Translations under genes and position numbers: made by a program
Notes under the pieces: model-generated
The model's input: the letters and a program-made list of their open reading frames with translations, nothing else
What the model was told of the DNA's origin: nothing
The model's database searches: none
Assembly (NCBI RefSeq): GCF_024168825.1
Contig: NZ_JALJWH010000001.1
Span: forward strand, 124,001-188,000
From: Paenarthrobacter sp. A20
Lineage (GTDB): Bacteria > Actinomycetota > Actinomycetes > Actinomycetales > Micrococcaceae
Reading direction: 5' to 3'
Length of the DNA: 64,000 nt
Shown: piece after piece, positions 17,466 to 26,310 of the stretch
Layout: each line of letters begins with the position of its first letter
Numbering within the stretch: the first letter of the stretch is position 1

Positions 17466-18473
17466 ATGACTGCAGTTCAACTCGGCGATGGCCTCAAGGT
17501 AAGCCCCCTCGGTTTCGGCGGGATGGCCCTGACCCCTGTCTACGGCGGCATCGATCCCCAGGAAGGGCTCAAAACGCTGAGGCACGCCGTGGATGCGGGC
17601 ATCACGTTCATCGACACCGCCGATGTATACGGCGCCGGAAGCAACGAGGAACTCGTGGGCAAGCTCCTGAAAGAGCGCCGTGACGAAATCCAAGTGGCCA
17701 CGAAATTCGGAATTGAGGGCAACCCCGCGGACGGGTACACGGGAGTCCGCGGGGATGCGCCCTACGTCAGGCAAGCGGCAGAAGCGAGCCTCCGCCGCCT
17801 GGACACTGACGTGATTGACCTCTACTACCTGCACCGCCGCGACCTCCGCGTTCCGATAGTGGAAACCGTGGAGGCCATGGCGGAGCTGGTCCGTGAGGGC
17901 AAGGTCCGGCACCTCGGACTGTCCGAAGTGACAGCCGAGGAGCTCAGGCAGGCCAACGCCGTCCATCCCATTGCCGCAGTCCAGAGTGAATGGTCAATCT
18001 GGAGCAGGGATGTTGAGCTCAACGTTGTTCCTGCAGCCAAGGAACTTGGCGTTGGGTTCGTGCCGTATTCGCCGCTGGGCCGAGGGTTCCTCACGGGAAC
18101 CGTCAGCGCGGGTGACCTCGGCGAGAATGACTTCCGCCATAAGATCCCCCGTTTTGGCGACGAGGCACTTGATGCAAACCAGGCCGTCGTGGCCGCGGTT
18201 CGCGAGGTAGCCAGCGGGCTGGATGCAACTCCTGCCCAGGTAGCCCTGGCTTGGCTGTTCACCCAAGGTCAGCGCCTCGGGATTTCCGTGGTTCCCATCC
18301 CCGGCACGCGCAAAACGCACCGGATCGACGAGAACCTGGGGGCACTGTCCCTGCAACTGGGGACAGCACAACGTGAGGTGCTCGACCAAGCCGCGGCCGC
18401 CGTCGTGGGTTCACGCTCGGCCGACCCCAACTGGGTATCGCAGGGCCGCGAAGGCAACCCGGCAACTGCATAG
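17466..18473 (+). CDS. Aldo/keto reductase
   Basis: A 335-residue NADPH-dependent TIM-barrel oxidoreductase. The catalytic tetrad is visible: Asp and Tyr in FIDTADVYGAGSNEELVGK, Lys in VATKFG, and His in LYYLHRRD. The cofactor-binding end SVVPIPGTRKTHRIDEN is intact. It resembles the AKR13/YghZ-like group, which reduces aldehydes; the physiological substrate is not evident. GGAGAAG precedes the ATG at 17466. The open frame extends left through the 65-bp palindrome, which I take as non-coding. The MBL hydrolase gene begins 9 bp downstream but has its own promoter. Confidence 0.92.
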   Translation: MTAVQLGDGLKVSPLGFGGMALTPVYGGIDPQEGLKTLRHAVDAGITFIDTADVYGAGSNEELVGKLLKERRDEIQVATKFGIEGNPADGYTGVRGDAPYVRQAAEASLRRLDTDVIDLYYLHRRDLRVPIVETVEAMAELVREGKVRHLGLSEVTAEELRQANAVHPIAAVQSEWSIWSRDVELNVVPAAKELGVGFVPYSPLGRGFLTGTVSAGDLGENDFRHKIPRFGDEALDANQAVVAAVREVASGLDATPAQVALAWLFTQGQRLGISVVPIPGTRKTHRIDENLGALSLQLGTAQREVLDQAAAAVVGSRSADPNWVSQGREGNPATA

Positions 18474-18482
18474 ACTGACACG
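18471..18482 (+). promoter_or_regulatory. Probable leaderless -10 box of the MBL hydrolase gene
   Basis: TAGACT (18471-18476) overlaps the aldo/keto reductase stop codon region and lies 6 nt before the ATG at 18483. Confidence 0.5.
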
Positions 18483-19133
18483 ATGGATTCGCTTATTCAC
18501 TCATTGCGTGACGTCACTATCCGCAGCATTTCGGTCAGCGAGATGAACAACAACGTCTACCTGTTGACCTCAAAGTCCACAGGTGGGCAGCTGCTGATCG
18601 ACGCAGCAGACGACCTCCCGGCTATTCAGCAAATGCTGGAAGACAGTGCTGCCGATTCGTCGGCCCCCACCAAACTGGTCAGGATCGCCACCACTCACCA
18701 GCACTGGGACCACGTCCGGGCCCTGCCGGAATTGGTCGCCGTTACCGGCGCGACCACCTCAGCCGGAGCGGACGACGCCGATGCGTTGCCGGTTCCAGTG
18801 GACGTCCGGCTTAGTCATGGCGACGTTGAGCGCTTTGACGACTTCGAGATCTCAGCAGTCCACTTGCGTGGACACACCCCGGGCTCGATCGCTTTCGTGT
18901 ACCAGGATCCAGACGGGCCTGCCCACATTTTCAGTGGAGACTCGCTGTTTCCGGGAGGCGTCGGCAACACACAGAAAGATCCTGCACGCTTCACTTCACT
19001 GTTGAACGACGTGTCGGAACGACTGTTCGACGCCTATCCGGACGAAACCGTGGTGCACCCTGGCCATGGATTGCCCACGACCCTTGGCGCCGAGCGGCCA
19101 CACCTTGAGGAGTGGCGCGCCCGAGGCTGGTGA
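18483..19133 (+). CDS. MBL-fold metallo-hydrolase
   Basis: A 216-residue glyoxalase II-like metallo-beta-lactamase-fold hydrolase. The metal motif THQHWDH (about residues 76-82) replaces the first-position HxHxDH His pattern with HQHWDH, which still fits H-x-H-x-D-H. Further ligands are in HLRGHTPGS, FSGDSLFPGG and VVHPGHG. It likely hydrolyses a thioester or related ester in the cytoplasm. There is no signal peptide. It ends 4 bp before the convergent helicase stop. Confidence 0.87.
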   Translation: MDSLIHSLRDVTIRSISVSEMNNNVYLLTSKSTGGQLLIDAADDLPAIQQMLEDSAADSSAPTKLVRIATTHQHWDHVRALPELVAVTGATTSAGADDADALPVPVDVRLSHGDVERFDDFEISAVHLRGHTPGSIAFVYQDPDGPAHIFSGDSLFPGGVGNTQKDPARFTSLLNDVSERLFDAYPDETVVHPGHGLPTTLGAERPHLEEWRARGW

Positions 19134-19137
19134 GTCG

Positions 19138-20868
19138 TTAGCGGCCGCGACGCTCGTTGGAAGCGGGAGCCGATGCACGACGCGGGCCACTGCGGGCCGG
19201 ACGACCTGCGCCGGAGCCACCGCGACCGGAGTTGCCGGAGGCACCCGAACCGTAGGATCCACCGGACGTAGCGCCCGTGGCGGAAGACCATACGGCCTTG
19301 TTTCCACCGGTGCGGGTGCTCGTGGTGGATGCCGTGCGCGGAGCCGAAGCTGAGCGCTGGCCGGTAGCCGGACGACCGCTGCGGCCGTTCTGCCCCTGCG
19401 AGCCGGGAACGTCGTTGCGGTGCGTGGAAGCTGCCTTGCCGCGACCACGTGAGCTGCGGGCGACGTCGTCGTTCGCTGCTGCGCGGCGATCGGCACGGTT
19501 GGTGTCCGTACGAACCGGCTCAGCCCCAACCTTGCCGCGTCCGCCGCGACCGCCACGGCCACCCGCGGTGGGAGCAGCCTGCGTGGAACGGCGTGCGCGC
19601 TTGCGCTGGGCGTTGGCGCCGGTGGACGTGCCGCCACCCTGCGGGGCTTTCGCCGCGAGGAGAGCTGCACGGGTGCGGGGGTCAACCTTGTCCGCGATGT
19701 CGCCCACCAGGTCAGCAACCAACGGGGAGTTGGCGGTCACGCGTTCAAACGAAACGTCAACGCCGGCAGCCTTCATGAGCTTCTTGACGTCGCTCTGCTG
19801 CTCGGGGAGCGTCAGGGTGACCACGGTGCCATCGGAACCTGCGCGGGCCGTACGGCCTGAGCGGTGCAGGTACGCCTTGTGCTCTGTGGGCGGGTCCACG
19901 TGGATAACGAGTTCGACGTCGTCAACGTGCACGCCGCGGGCTGCGACGTCGGTGGCCACCAGGACGCGGACGTCACCGTTGGAGAACTCGGCAAGGTTAC
20001 GGTCGCGGGCGTTCTGCGACAGGTTGCCGTGGAGGTCGACGGCGGGGATGCCGGCGTCGGTCAGGGTCTTGGCAAGCTTGCGGGCGTGGTGCTTGGTCCG
20101 CATGAAGAGGACGCGGCGGCCGGCGCCGGAGGCCAGTTCGACGATGAGCTGCTTCTTGACGGTCTGGTCGTTGACCACCAGGACGTGGTGCTCCATGGTG
20201 GTGACAGCGGCCTGGGGATCGTCCACGGAGTGCGTCAGCGGGTTGGACAGGTAACGGTTGACCAGCTTGTCAACACCGTTGTCCAGCGTTGCGGAGAAGA
20301 GCAGGCGCTGACCCTGGGTGGGGGTCATGTCCATAAGCTTCTTGACGACCGGGAGGAAGCCGAGGTCGGCCATGTGGTCGGCCTCGTCCAGCACGGTGAC
20401 CTCAACGGCTTCGAGGGTCAGGATGCGCTGGCGGATCAGGTCTTCGAGGCGGCCCGGGCAGGCGATGACGATGTCGACGCCGGCGCGCAGCGCCTTTTCC
20501 TGGCGTGCCTGGGAGATGCCACCGTAGATGACCGTGGTGTTCAGGCCCATGGCCTTGGCCAGCGGTTCAATGGTGGCGTTGATCTGGGTTGCCAGTTCAC
20601 GGGTCGGTGCAAGGACCAGGCCCATGGGGCGGCCCGGCTTGCGGAAGTGCTTTGCTTCGCGCTCGGCCAAGCGGGCCACGAGCGGGATGGCGAAAGCAAT
20701 GGTCTTACCGGAGCCGGTGCGGCCACGGCCCAGGACGTCGCGGCCTGCGAGGGTGTCCGGGAGGGTCTTCACCTGGATGGGGAATGCCTCTTCGATGCCA
20801 TCTGCGGCGAGGGATTCAGCAATGGGCTTGGGCGTGCCAAGGGCAGCAAAAGTAGTCATAAACTTCAT
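19138..20868 (-). CDS. DEAD-box RNA helicase
   Basis: A 576-residue ATP-dependent RNA helicase. The core (about 1-380) shows the Q motif (FPIQVKTLPDTLAGRDVLGR), motif I GRTGSGKT, Ia PTRELATQI, II as DEAD (VLDEADHMAD), III SAT, and motif VI HRSGRTARAG. The C-terminal 170 residues form an Arg/Gly/Ser-rich tail of low complexity (GGRGGRGGRG type), a probable RNA-binding extension. I start at MKFMTTF (20868); MTTF at 20859 is the alternative. The 340-bp region upstream implies a long structured leader, common for cold-induced helicase genes. Confidence 0.93.
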   Translation of the reverse strand: MKFMTTFAALGTPKPIAESLAADGIEEAFPIQVKTLPDTLAGRDVLGRGRTGSGKTIAFAIPLVARLAEREAKHFRKPGRPMGLVLAPTRELATQINATIEPLAKAMGLNTTVIYGGISQARQEKALRAGVDIVIACPGRLEDLIRQRILTLEAVEVTVLDEADHMADLGFLPVVKKLMDMTPTQGQRLLFSATLDNGVDKLVNRYLSNPLTHSVDDPQAAVTTMEHHVLVVNDQTVKKQLIVELASGAGRRVLFMRTKHHARKLAKTLTDAGIPAVDLHGNLSQNARDRNLAEFSNGDVRVLVATDVAARGVHVDDVELVIHVDPPTEHKAYLHRSGRTARAGSDGTVVTLTLPEQQSDVKKLMKAAGVDVSFERVTANSPLVADLVGDIADKVDPRTRAALLAAKAPQGGGTSTGANAQRKRARRSTQAAPTAGGRGGRGGRGKVGAEPVRTDTNRADRRAAANDDVARSSRGRGKAASTHRNDVPGSQGQNGRSGRPATGQRSASAPRTASTTSTRTGGNKAVWSSATGATSGGSYGSGASGNSGRGGSGAGRPARSGPRRASAPASNERRGR

Positions 20869-21210
20869 GTCTTTCGGGCGGTGTCCAAGTGCGGACATCG
20901 GCCCCCGACGCCGGTTGGGCCAGGGGTTCGCCGAGGAAAAGTCAGGTGATCTACCGGTTCGCTGCAACAGCGGTGGCCGGGACCAAATAGAACGCGTTCA
21001 TCGACGCAGGATGTGCCTCTCACATGAAAAATGCCCCGTCGCGCAGCCTTTCAGGCCACCTGCTTCAGGGCGTCACCGCACATCAAGTGTTCCTAGCTTA
21101 GCAGTGTTTCCACGATGGACCCTCATCGGGGCAGCTCGGGGCCCTTCTTGTGGGGCCCGCTTTGCGCCCTTCCGGGCTCGCGAAGCGCGCAGAGCAGGCC
21201 CCACAACGGG
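20869..21210. other. Gene-free region: long helicase leader and a terminator-like palindrome
   Basis: I see no protein gene here. On the minus strand, TAAGCT near 21100 could be the -10 box of the helicase, giving a leader of roughly 220 nt. It contains small hairpins such as CCTGaagCAGG and GCCTgaaAGGC (about 21040-21070). The right part holds the palindrome at 21148-21208. Confidence 0.5.
21148..21208. repeat. Terminator-like palindromic repeat, copy 1
   Basis: Arms around TTGTGGGGCCCGCTTTGCGC and GCGCAGAGCAGGCCCCACAA pair with few mismatches. It begins 3 bp beyond the stop of the leftward MFS gene, so it probably ends that transcript. A related copy is at 27618-27679. Confidence 0.7.
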
Positions 21211-22611
21211 TCAGGAGTGGCGCGTGAGCTCGGGTTCAGCGCTCGAGGCGTCGGATTCGGATGCGGCAGCCCGGGCGGCGACGCGCGGCGCAATCAGAAC
21301 CCCGACGACGGCGATCACCGCCGTCAGCGCGAAGACCCCCGCAAACGAGTTCGTCGTCGTAAATGCAGCGAAGACGAGTCCCGTGGCGGCGAGGGACAGC
21401 GCGCCGCCGAGGGAATCGGAGATGGACATGGCGGCGCTGTTGAAACCTTGGTTTTCCGGGGTGGAAAGGGCCAACGTCATCACAGACAGCCTTGGGTACA
21501 TGAGCCCCATGCCGCCACCAGCCAGGATCCAACCAGCAATGGCCACGGACGCGGGCAGAGCGAACGCTGCGGTCACCAGGGTGGAGATCACGGCAATCAG
21601 CACCAGGGCAGCACCGACTTTCACGGCAAGGTCGTCGGCCAGCTTGGCGCCCAACCGCCCTTGGATGGCCGACGCTCCGGCCCACGCCAGCGCGGCACCG
21701 GTCAGTGTGAGCCCGGCGAACGTCGGCGTGAACGCGTAGCGCTCCGTCAGCAGGTACGGCAGGTACACCTCGGCCCCGAAGAATGCTGCCGAGGCAAGCC
21801 CGCGAACCAGGATCACGCTGGGAAGGCCGCGACGTGCAGTCAACGTTCCGCGCGGCACCAGCGGGCGGACAGCCACCAACGCAATGACAAGGGCGACGAC
21901 GGCGATCACCCCGCCCACGCCCGGCACCTCCGCGGACAGGTTCAGTCCCAGGACGGCCAAGGCTGCCAGCGCTGCCCATCCCATGCGACCGAAGGCCCAG
22001 GGGACGGGTTCGGCAGCGGGTTCGGAGTCCATTCCCCGCACAGCCGGAACCACCATCAGCAATGCCGGAACAACCAGCCCAACAACACCCAGGAACACCC
22101 AATGCCAGCTGCTGAGCTGGGCAACAACACCTGCCGCAAACGGGCCAACCAGGGAAGGGACCACCCAGGACGCGGCAAAGGCGGCAAAGATTTTAGGGTG
22201 CAGCGCCGGCGGGTACACGCGTGCCACCAACACGTAGAGGGCCACGGTCATCGCGCCGCCGCCCAGTCCCTGCACCAACCGTCCGAGCACCAGGATTTCC
22301 ATGGTTCCTGCCGTGCCAGCGATCAGCAGTCCCGCCACAAACAACGCCACGGAGGAGTACAGGGGCGCCGCCGGACCACGACGATCGGACCAGTTGCCCG
22401 CCGCCACCATGCCCATCACACCCGTTGCCAGCGGGCCCGCGAAGGCCAGTGCATACAGGCTGGCGCCGTCCAGGTCGCGGCTCACGAGCGGCATGATGGT
22501 GGTCACCGCGAGGGACTCGAACGCGCTGAGGAATACGAGCGCGCAAGCCCCCACGGTGGCGAGCAAGTATGGGCGGCGCAGTATCCCGGCCGTTGAGGTG
22601 TCAGAGGTCAT
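21211..22611 (-). CDS. MFS drug-efflux-type transporter, probable SoxR target
   Basis: A 466-residue transporter with 12-14 hydrophobic segments. It has the MFS loop motif NWSDRRGPAAPLY between helices 2 and 3 and LVLGRLVQGLGGG, a drug:H+ antiporter-2-like pattern. Its promoter has a SoxR-type operator in a 19-bp spacer (22619-22649), and soxR is divergent, so it is likely induced by redox-cycling compounds and exports them. The ATG at 22611 is 7 nt after the -10 box, so the mRNA is probably leaderless. The exported compound is unknown. Confidence 0.88.
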   Translation of the reverse strand: MTSDTSTAGILRRPYLLATVGACALVFLSAFESLAVTTIMPLVSRDLDGASLYALAFAGPLATGVMGMVAAGNWSDRRGPAAPLYSSVALFVAGLLIAGTAGTMEILVLGRLVQGLGGGAMTVALYVLVARVYPPALHPKIFAAFAASWVVPSLVGPFAAGVVAQLSSWHWVFLGVVGLVVPALLMVVPAVRGMDSEPAAEPVPWAFGRMGWAALAALAVLGLNLSAEVPGVGGVIAVVALVIALVAVRPLVPRGTLTARRGLPSVILVRGLASAAFFGAEVYLPYLLTERYAFTPTFAGLTLTGAALAWAGASAIQGRLGAKLADDLAVKVGAALVLIAVISTLVTAAFALPASVAIAGWILAGGGMGLMYPRLSVMTLALSTPENQGFNSAAMSISDSLGGALSLAATGLVFAAFTTTNSFAGVFALTAVIAVVGVLIAPRVAARAAASESDASSAEPELTRHS

Positions 22612-22618
22612 GGACGTC

Positions 22619-22649
22619 AGCCTAGAACCTCAACTAATGTTGAGGTCAA
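22619..22649 (-). promoter_or_regulatory. SoxR-type promoter with 19-bp spacer
   Basis: Minus strand: -35 TTGACC (22649-22644), a 19-bp spacer, -10 TAGGCT (22624-22619), then 7 nt to the ATG. The 18-bp palindrome CCTCAACTAATGTTGAGG (22628-22645) lies in the spacer. MerR-family activators, including SoxR, use overlong spacers of this kind. Confidence 0.85.
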
Positions 22650-22679
22650 TCCACCACCCCTGCCAACGGAGGCAACGCC

Positions 22680-23135
22680 ATGCCGCCAGTCGATACCCAC
22701 CGGCCCCTCACTATCGGTGAGCTGTCCGAGCGGAGTGGAGTGTCGCCGTCGGCCCTCCATTTCTACGAACGCAACGGACTCATCGAAGCGGAGCGGACAG
22801 CAGGCAACCAGCGGCGGTATCGCCGCGACACGCTGCGGCGCGTCGCATTCATCAAGACCTCGCAGCGCGTCGGCCTGCCGCTCAAGGACATCCGCGAGGC
22901 CTTGGACTCCTTGCCCGACGGGCGAACCCCTACCAAGCGCGACTGGACCAAATTGTCCCTGCGGTGGCGCAAGGAACTCGACGAGCGGATCGCGGCCTTG
23001 CAGCACCTCCGCAACGACCTGGACGGATGCATCGGCTGTGGTTGCCTGAGCCTGAAGTCGTGCACGTTGCAGAACCCGTCGGACGAGCTGGGCGCTTCAG
23101 GGGCCGGAGCCCAGCGGTGGAACTTGCCGGAATAG
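22680..23135 (+). CDS. soxR: Redox-sensing MerR-family regulator SoxR
   Basis: A 151-residue [2Fe-2S] transcription factor. The MerR helix-turn-helix is residues 10-30 (LTIGELSERSGVSPSALHFY), followed by the wing and a dimerisation helix. The cluster Cys are 117, 120, 122 and 128 in CIGCGCLSLKSC, the exact C-x2-C-x-C-x5-C SoxR spacing. Oxidation of the cluster by redox-active molecules activates transcription. It is divergent from the MFS gene and the shared 68-bp gap contains the operator, so that gene is the prime target. The C-terminal extension of about 20 residues is longer than in E. coli. Confidence 0.95.
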   Translation: MPPVDTHRPLTIGELSERSGVSPSALHFYERNGLIEAERTAGNQRRYRRDTLRRVAFIKTSQRVGLPLKDIREALDSLPDGRTPTKRDWTKLSLRWRKELDERIAALQHLRNDLDGCIGCGCLSLKSCTLQNPSDELGASGAGAQRWNLPE

Positions 23136-23180
23136 CAACAAGCGTTGCCTTTCGCACGCGGCTCACGGCACGCTTGGCTT

Positions 23181-23891
23181 ATGACTGAACACACTCACGA
23201 CGCCGGCACTCACCAACGCGGACACCAGCACGAGGGAGCCCAGCAGGGCGGCCTGAACCTCCATGAGGACGCGGACAATGCCGTGGACATGTGGGACGGA
23301 ATGTATCGGGAGCGGTCAAGGGTGTGGAGCGGGAATCCGAACCCGCAACTCGTGGCAGAAGCGGAGGGCCTGAAGCCGGGCAAGGCACTGGACCTGGGCT
23401 GCGGAGAGGGCGGTGATGCCCTGTGGCTCGCAGGGCAGGGCTGGACGGTCACCGCGTTGGATGTGTCCGCCGTCGCGCTTGAACGGGCAGCCGCACACGC
23501 AACGGAGACCGATCATGCGGACCGGATCACCTGGCAGCAGCAGGACCTTACTGAGTGGGAACCGGAGCCGGTCTTCGATCTGGTCTCGGCGCAGTTCCTG
23601 CACTCGCCCCTGCTGCCATGGCGCGAGTCCGTGGCAATGGCAGCGGCCGCTGTGGCACCGGGCGGCACTTTGCTGGTGGTGGGGCATCACCCACACGGGC
23701 TGCCGTCGTGGAGCCACCACCACGACTCCGGCATGTTCTTCACGCCCGAGCAGTTGGCCGGCGAGCTGCGCCTGGATCGCGAGCCGTGGTTCGTCAATAT
23801 CCTCACTGACCGCGAACGTACGATTACCGGTCCCAACGGCGAGTCCGGCACCACCTTGGACACCGTCCTGAGGGCAACCAAGCACGCCTAG
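23181..23891 (+). CDS. Class I SAM-dependent methyltransferase
   Basis: A 236-residue methyltransferase. Motif I is LDLGCGEGGDALWLA (about residues 72-86), followed by VTALDVSAVALERA and the acidic FDLVSAQFLH segment. The N-terminal 30 residues are His/Gln-rich (THDAGTHQRGHQHEG), which suggests metal binding. This arrangement resembles thiopurine/tellurite-resistance-like methyltransferases, but the acceptor is unknown. It lies 45 bp after soxR on the same strand and could be cotranscribed. Its stop overlaps the convergent Lrp-gene stop by 4 nt. Confidence 0.85.
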   Translation: MTEHTHDAGTHQRGHQHEGAQQGGLNLHEDADNAVDMWDGMYRERSRVWSGNPNPQLVAEAEGLKPGKALDLGCGEGGDALWLAGQGWTVTALDVSAVALERAAAHATETDHADRITWQQQDLTEWEPEPVFDLVSAQFLHSPLLPWRESVAMAAAAVAPGGTLLVVGHHPHGLPSWSHHHDSGMFFTPEQLAGELRLDREPWFVNILTDRERTITGPNGESGTTLDTVLRATKHA

Positions 23892-24925
23892 ATACCATCG
23901 GGCAGCAGCTCCCCGTAGGGCGGAACCACTGTTCCGGTGGCGGTCGAGTCCGGGTTCAGCATCCACCCGACGCGCTTTGCCGTGTTCAACATGACCACGC
24001 TCTCCACCAGGACTATGCCCGGAATGCGCTGCTGGATGGTGAGCTCCATTTCCATGACATCGGCCAGCGAGCGCAGCCACATGATCATGGTGAAGTTGGT
24101 GCGGCCCGTGGTGGACGCGGAGAAGCGTATGTTCCGGATAGCTCTCAGTTCCGTGGCGGCGGCTTCGTGTTCGCCCGCAGGAACGTTCGCGAACCATTGG
24201 ACTGTGATGGGGAAGCCGGAAAACTGCTGGGCAATTTCGCAGCGGAAGGACAGCATCCGGCTGTTGAGGACCCGCCCCAGTTGGCGCTGAACCGTGGCGG
24301 GGTTGCGTCCCAGCGCGCGGGCGATCTCCGCCGCCGTTGCGCGGCCGTCACGCGCCAGGAACGGGATCAGCGCCAGGTGGCTTTCCGGGAGCGGGACCAC
24401 GATGGTGTCGGGCGCTGAAGGGTTGGCCGACTCGGGTCCGGCGAGCGCCCGCAGTGCCTGTTGTTCCGTCTTGGTCAGGAGGTTGAGCCGCCAGGCGTAG
24501 CCGCTGGTGTGGATCCGCGTGCAGAGTGCCGTGTGGTACTTGATGAGGCCCCGGATTTCCTTGAGCCTCGGCAACAAATGCGTGCTGAACTGTTCAAGGT
24601 CCTGGGTGATGACCGTCAGGGTGAGGTCGCGGTTGCTGGCGGCTTCCTCCACGGTGATGACCTCGGGAAGTTGGGCAACCGCGGCCGTGACGTCCGGCCT
24701 GAGGTGCATTTCGCAGTCGATATCCACCATGGCCAGGCACATGTCCTTCGGATCCCCCATGAGGTGGGCCGTTGTCCACGCCGCTCCGGCCGCCCGCAAG
24801 CGCTCCCATCGGGACGCCAGGGTGGTGGCGTGGACGCCGAGGACTTCGCCGGCGTCGGACCAGCTGATCCGGGGTGATATCTGCAAGGCGTTGATCAGCC
24901 GCAGATCTTCTTCACTGAGCTCCAT
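23888..24925 (-). CDS. Lrp/AsnC-type regulator, double-length
   Basis: A 345-residue protein containing two tandem Lrp/AsnC units. The first helix-turn-helix is near residues 5-45 (LSEEDLRLINALQISPRISW) and the second near 185-225 (DGRATAAEIARALGRNPATV), each followed by a RAM-like ligand-binding fold. A single polypeptide thus mimics a dimer. It is divergent from the M20 peptidase/MHS transporter operon, so it probably senses their substrate and controls them. The start at 24925 lies 6 nt after a GAGAAT box. Confidence 0.88.
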   Translation of the reverse strand: MELSEEDLRLINALQISPRISWSDAGEVLGVHATTLASRWERLRAAGAAWTTAHLMGDPKDMCLAMVDIDCEMHLRPDVTAAVAQLPEVITVEEAASNRDLTLTVITQDLEQFSTHLLPRLKEIRGLIKYHTALCTRIHTSGYAWRLNLLTKTEQQALRALAGPESANPSAPDTIVVPLPESHLALIPFLARDGRATAAEIARALGRNPATVQRQLGRVLNSRMLSFRCEIAQQFSGFPITVQWFANVPAGEHEAAATELRAIRNIRFSASTTGRTNFTMIMWLRSLADVMEMELTIQQRIPGIVLVESVVMLNTAKRVGWMLNPDSTATGTVVPPYGELLPDGI

Positions 24926-24937
24926 GAGCCGATTCTC
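24926..24937 (-). promoter_or_regulatory. Possible leaderless -10 box of the Lrp-type gene
   Basis: GAGAAT on the minus strand (24937-24932) lies 6 nt before the ATG at 24925. The 141-bp divergent gap (24926-25066) should hold the Lrp sites, but I cannot define them. Confidence 0.4.
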
Positions 24938-25066
24938 TCAGAGTGCTGCATGATTCCTGTCATATCCATAGGTCATGCGCATATTTCCAGATGTTTTGAG
25001 CAGTGTGAAACAGGTCACCCCAGAATGGCCTAAGGAACATATTCACCGGATAGACCAGGAGCACAG

Positions 25067-26284
25067 ATGACCATCGCTGCCGACGCCAAGGAACTACGGG
25101 ACGACATCGTCCGCCTCCGCCACGACCTCCACCGCGAACCGGAAATCGGCCTGCAGCTCCCCCGGACCCAGGAGAAGGTACTCAAGGCGCTGGACGGACT
25201 GCCGTACGAGATCACCCTGGGCCAGGAAACGACGTCGGTCACCGCGGTTCTGCGGGGCGGCGCGGCTCACGCTTCAGCTGAGACGCCCGTGGTGCTGCTG
25301 CGTGCCGACATGGACGGACTTCCGGTACAGGAAACCACCGGCGTGGACTACACCTCCCGTGTGGATGGCGCCATGCACGCTTGCGGGCATGACCTCCACA
25401 CCTCCATGCTCGCTGGCGCTGCCACCCTCCTGGCTGAACGCCGCGATCAGTTGGCCGGCGATGTGATCCTCATGTTCCAGCCCGGCGAAGAGGGCTTCGA
25501 CGGCGCGAGCTACATGATCAAGGAAGGTGTCCTTGACGCTGCCGGTCGCCGCGCGGACACCGCCTACGGAATGCACGTGTTCTCCTCGCTGGAACCGCAC
25601 GGCCAGTTCGTCACCAAGCCGGGTGTGATGCTCAGTTCTTCGGACGGACTCGTGGTGACAGTGCTGGGCGCCGGAGGCCACGGCTCTGCCCCCTACTCGG
25701 CAAAGGACCCCGTCACGGCAGCCGCCGAGATGGTCACCGCCCTGCAGGTCATGGTCACGCGCCAGTTCAACATGTTCGATCCCGTCGTCCTGACCGTCGG
25801 CGTTCTGCACGCAGGAACAAAGCGCAACGTGATTCCTGAGACCGCCCGCATCGAAGCCACCATCAGGACCTTCTCCGAAGAGTCCCGCCGGAAGATGATG
25901 GAAGCAGTACCCCGGCTGCTGCACGGCATTGCCGCAGCCCACGGTTTGGAGGCGGACGTGCACTACCAGGAGGAATACCCCCTCACCATCAACGACGAGG
26001 ACGAGACCACCACCGCCGAGAAGGTGATCGCCGGAATGTTCGGCGAGTCCAGGCACACTCGGATGGCCACTCCGCTCAGCGGTTCCGAGGACTTCTCCCG
26101 CGTCCTGGCCGAAGTTCCCGGCACGTTTGTGGGCCTCAGCGCCGTTGCCCCCGGCGCCGACCACACGACGTCGCCGTTCAACCACTCGCCCTACGCACTG
26201 TTCGACGACGGCGTCCTCACCGACGGCGCCGCACTGTATGCAGAGCTCGCCGTATCCCGTATCGCCGCCCTCGCCGGCAACTAA
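25067..26284 (+). CDS. M20 family amidohydrolase/metallopeptidase
   Basis: A 405-residue zinc-dependent hydrolase of the M20D (IAA-amino acid hydrolase/hippuricase-like) group. Metal and catalytic motifs are RLRHDLHREPEIG, MHACGHDLHTSML, FQPGEEGFDGA, YGMHVFS and the late SGSEDFSRVL and FNHSPYALFDD. It cleaves N-acyl amino acids or similar amides in the cytoplasm. AGGAG precedes the ATG at 25067. It is followed after 26 bp by an MHS transporter, which likely imports its substrate, and both are opposite the Lrp-type regulator. Confidence 0.92.
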   Translation: MTIAADAKELRDDIVRLRHDLHREPEIGLQLPRTQEKVLKALDGLPYEITLGQETTSVTAVLRGGAAHASAETPVVLLRADMDGLPVQETTGVDYTSRVDGAMHACGHDLHTSMLAGAATLLAERRDQLAGDVILMFQPGEEGFDGASYMIKEGVLDAAGRRADTAYGMHVFSSLEPHGQFVTKPGVMLSSSDGLVVTVLGAGGHGSAPYSAKDPVTAAAEMVTALQVMVTRQFNMFDPVVLTVGVLHAGTKRNVIPETARIEATIRTFSEESRRKMMEAVPRLLHGIAAAHGLEADVHYQEEYPLTINDEDETTTAEKVIAGMFGESRHTRMATPLSGSEDFSRVLAEVPGTFVGLSAVAPGADHTTSPFNHSPYALFDDGVLTDGAALYAELAVSRIAALAGN

Positions 26285-26310
26285 CTCCCCTCCCCACTTT
26301 GGAGAACCAC

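Noticed and set aside
21115..22596. Open frame of about 490 codons opposite the MFS gene
   Set aside because: It is antisense to a clear transporter, has His/Arg/Gln-rich composition typical of high-GC shadow frames, and no ribosome site or family match.
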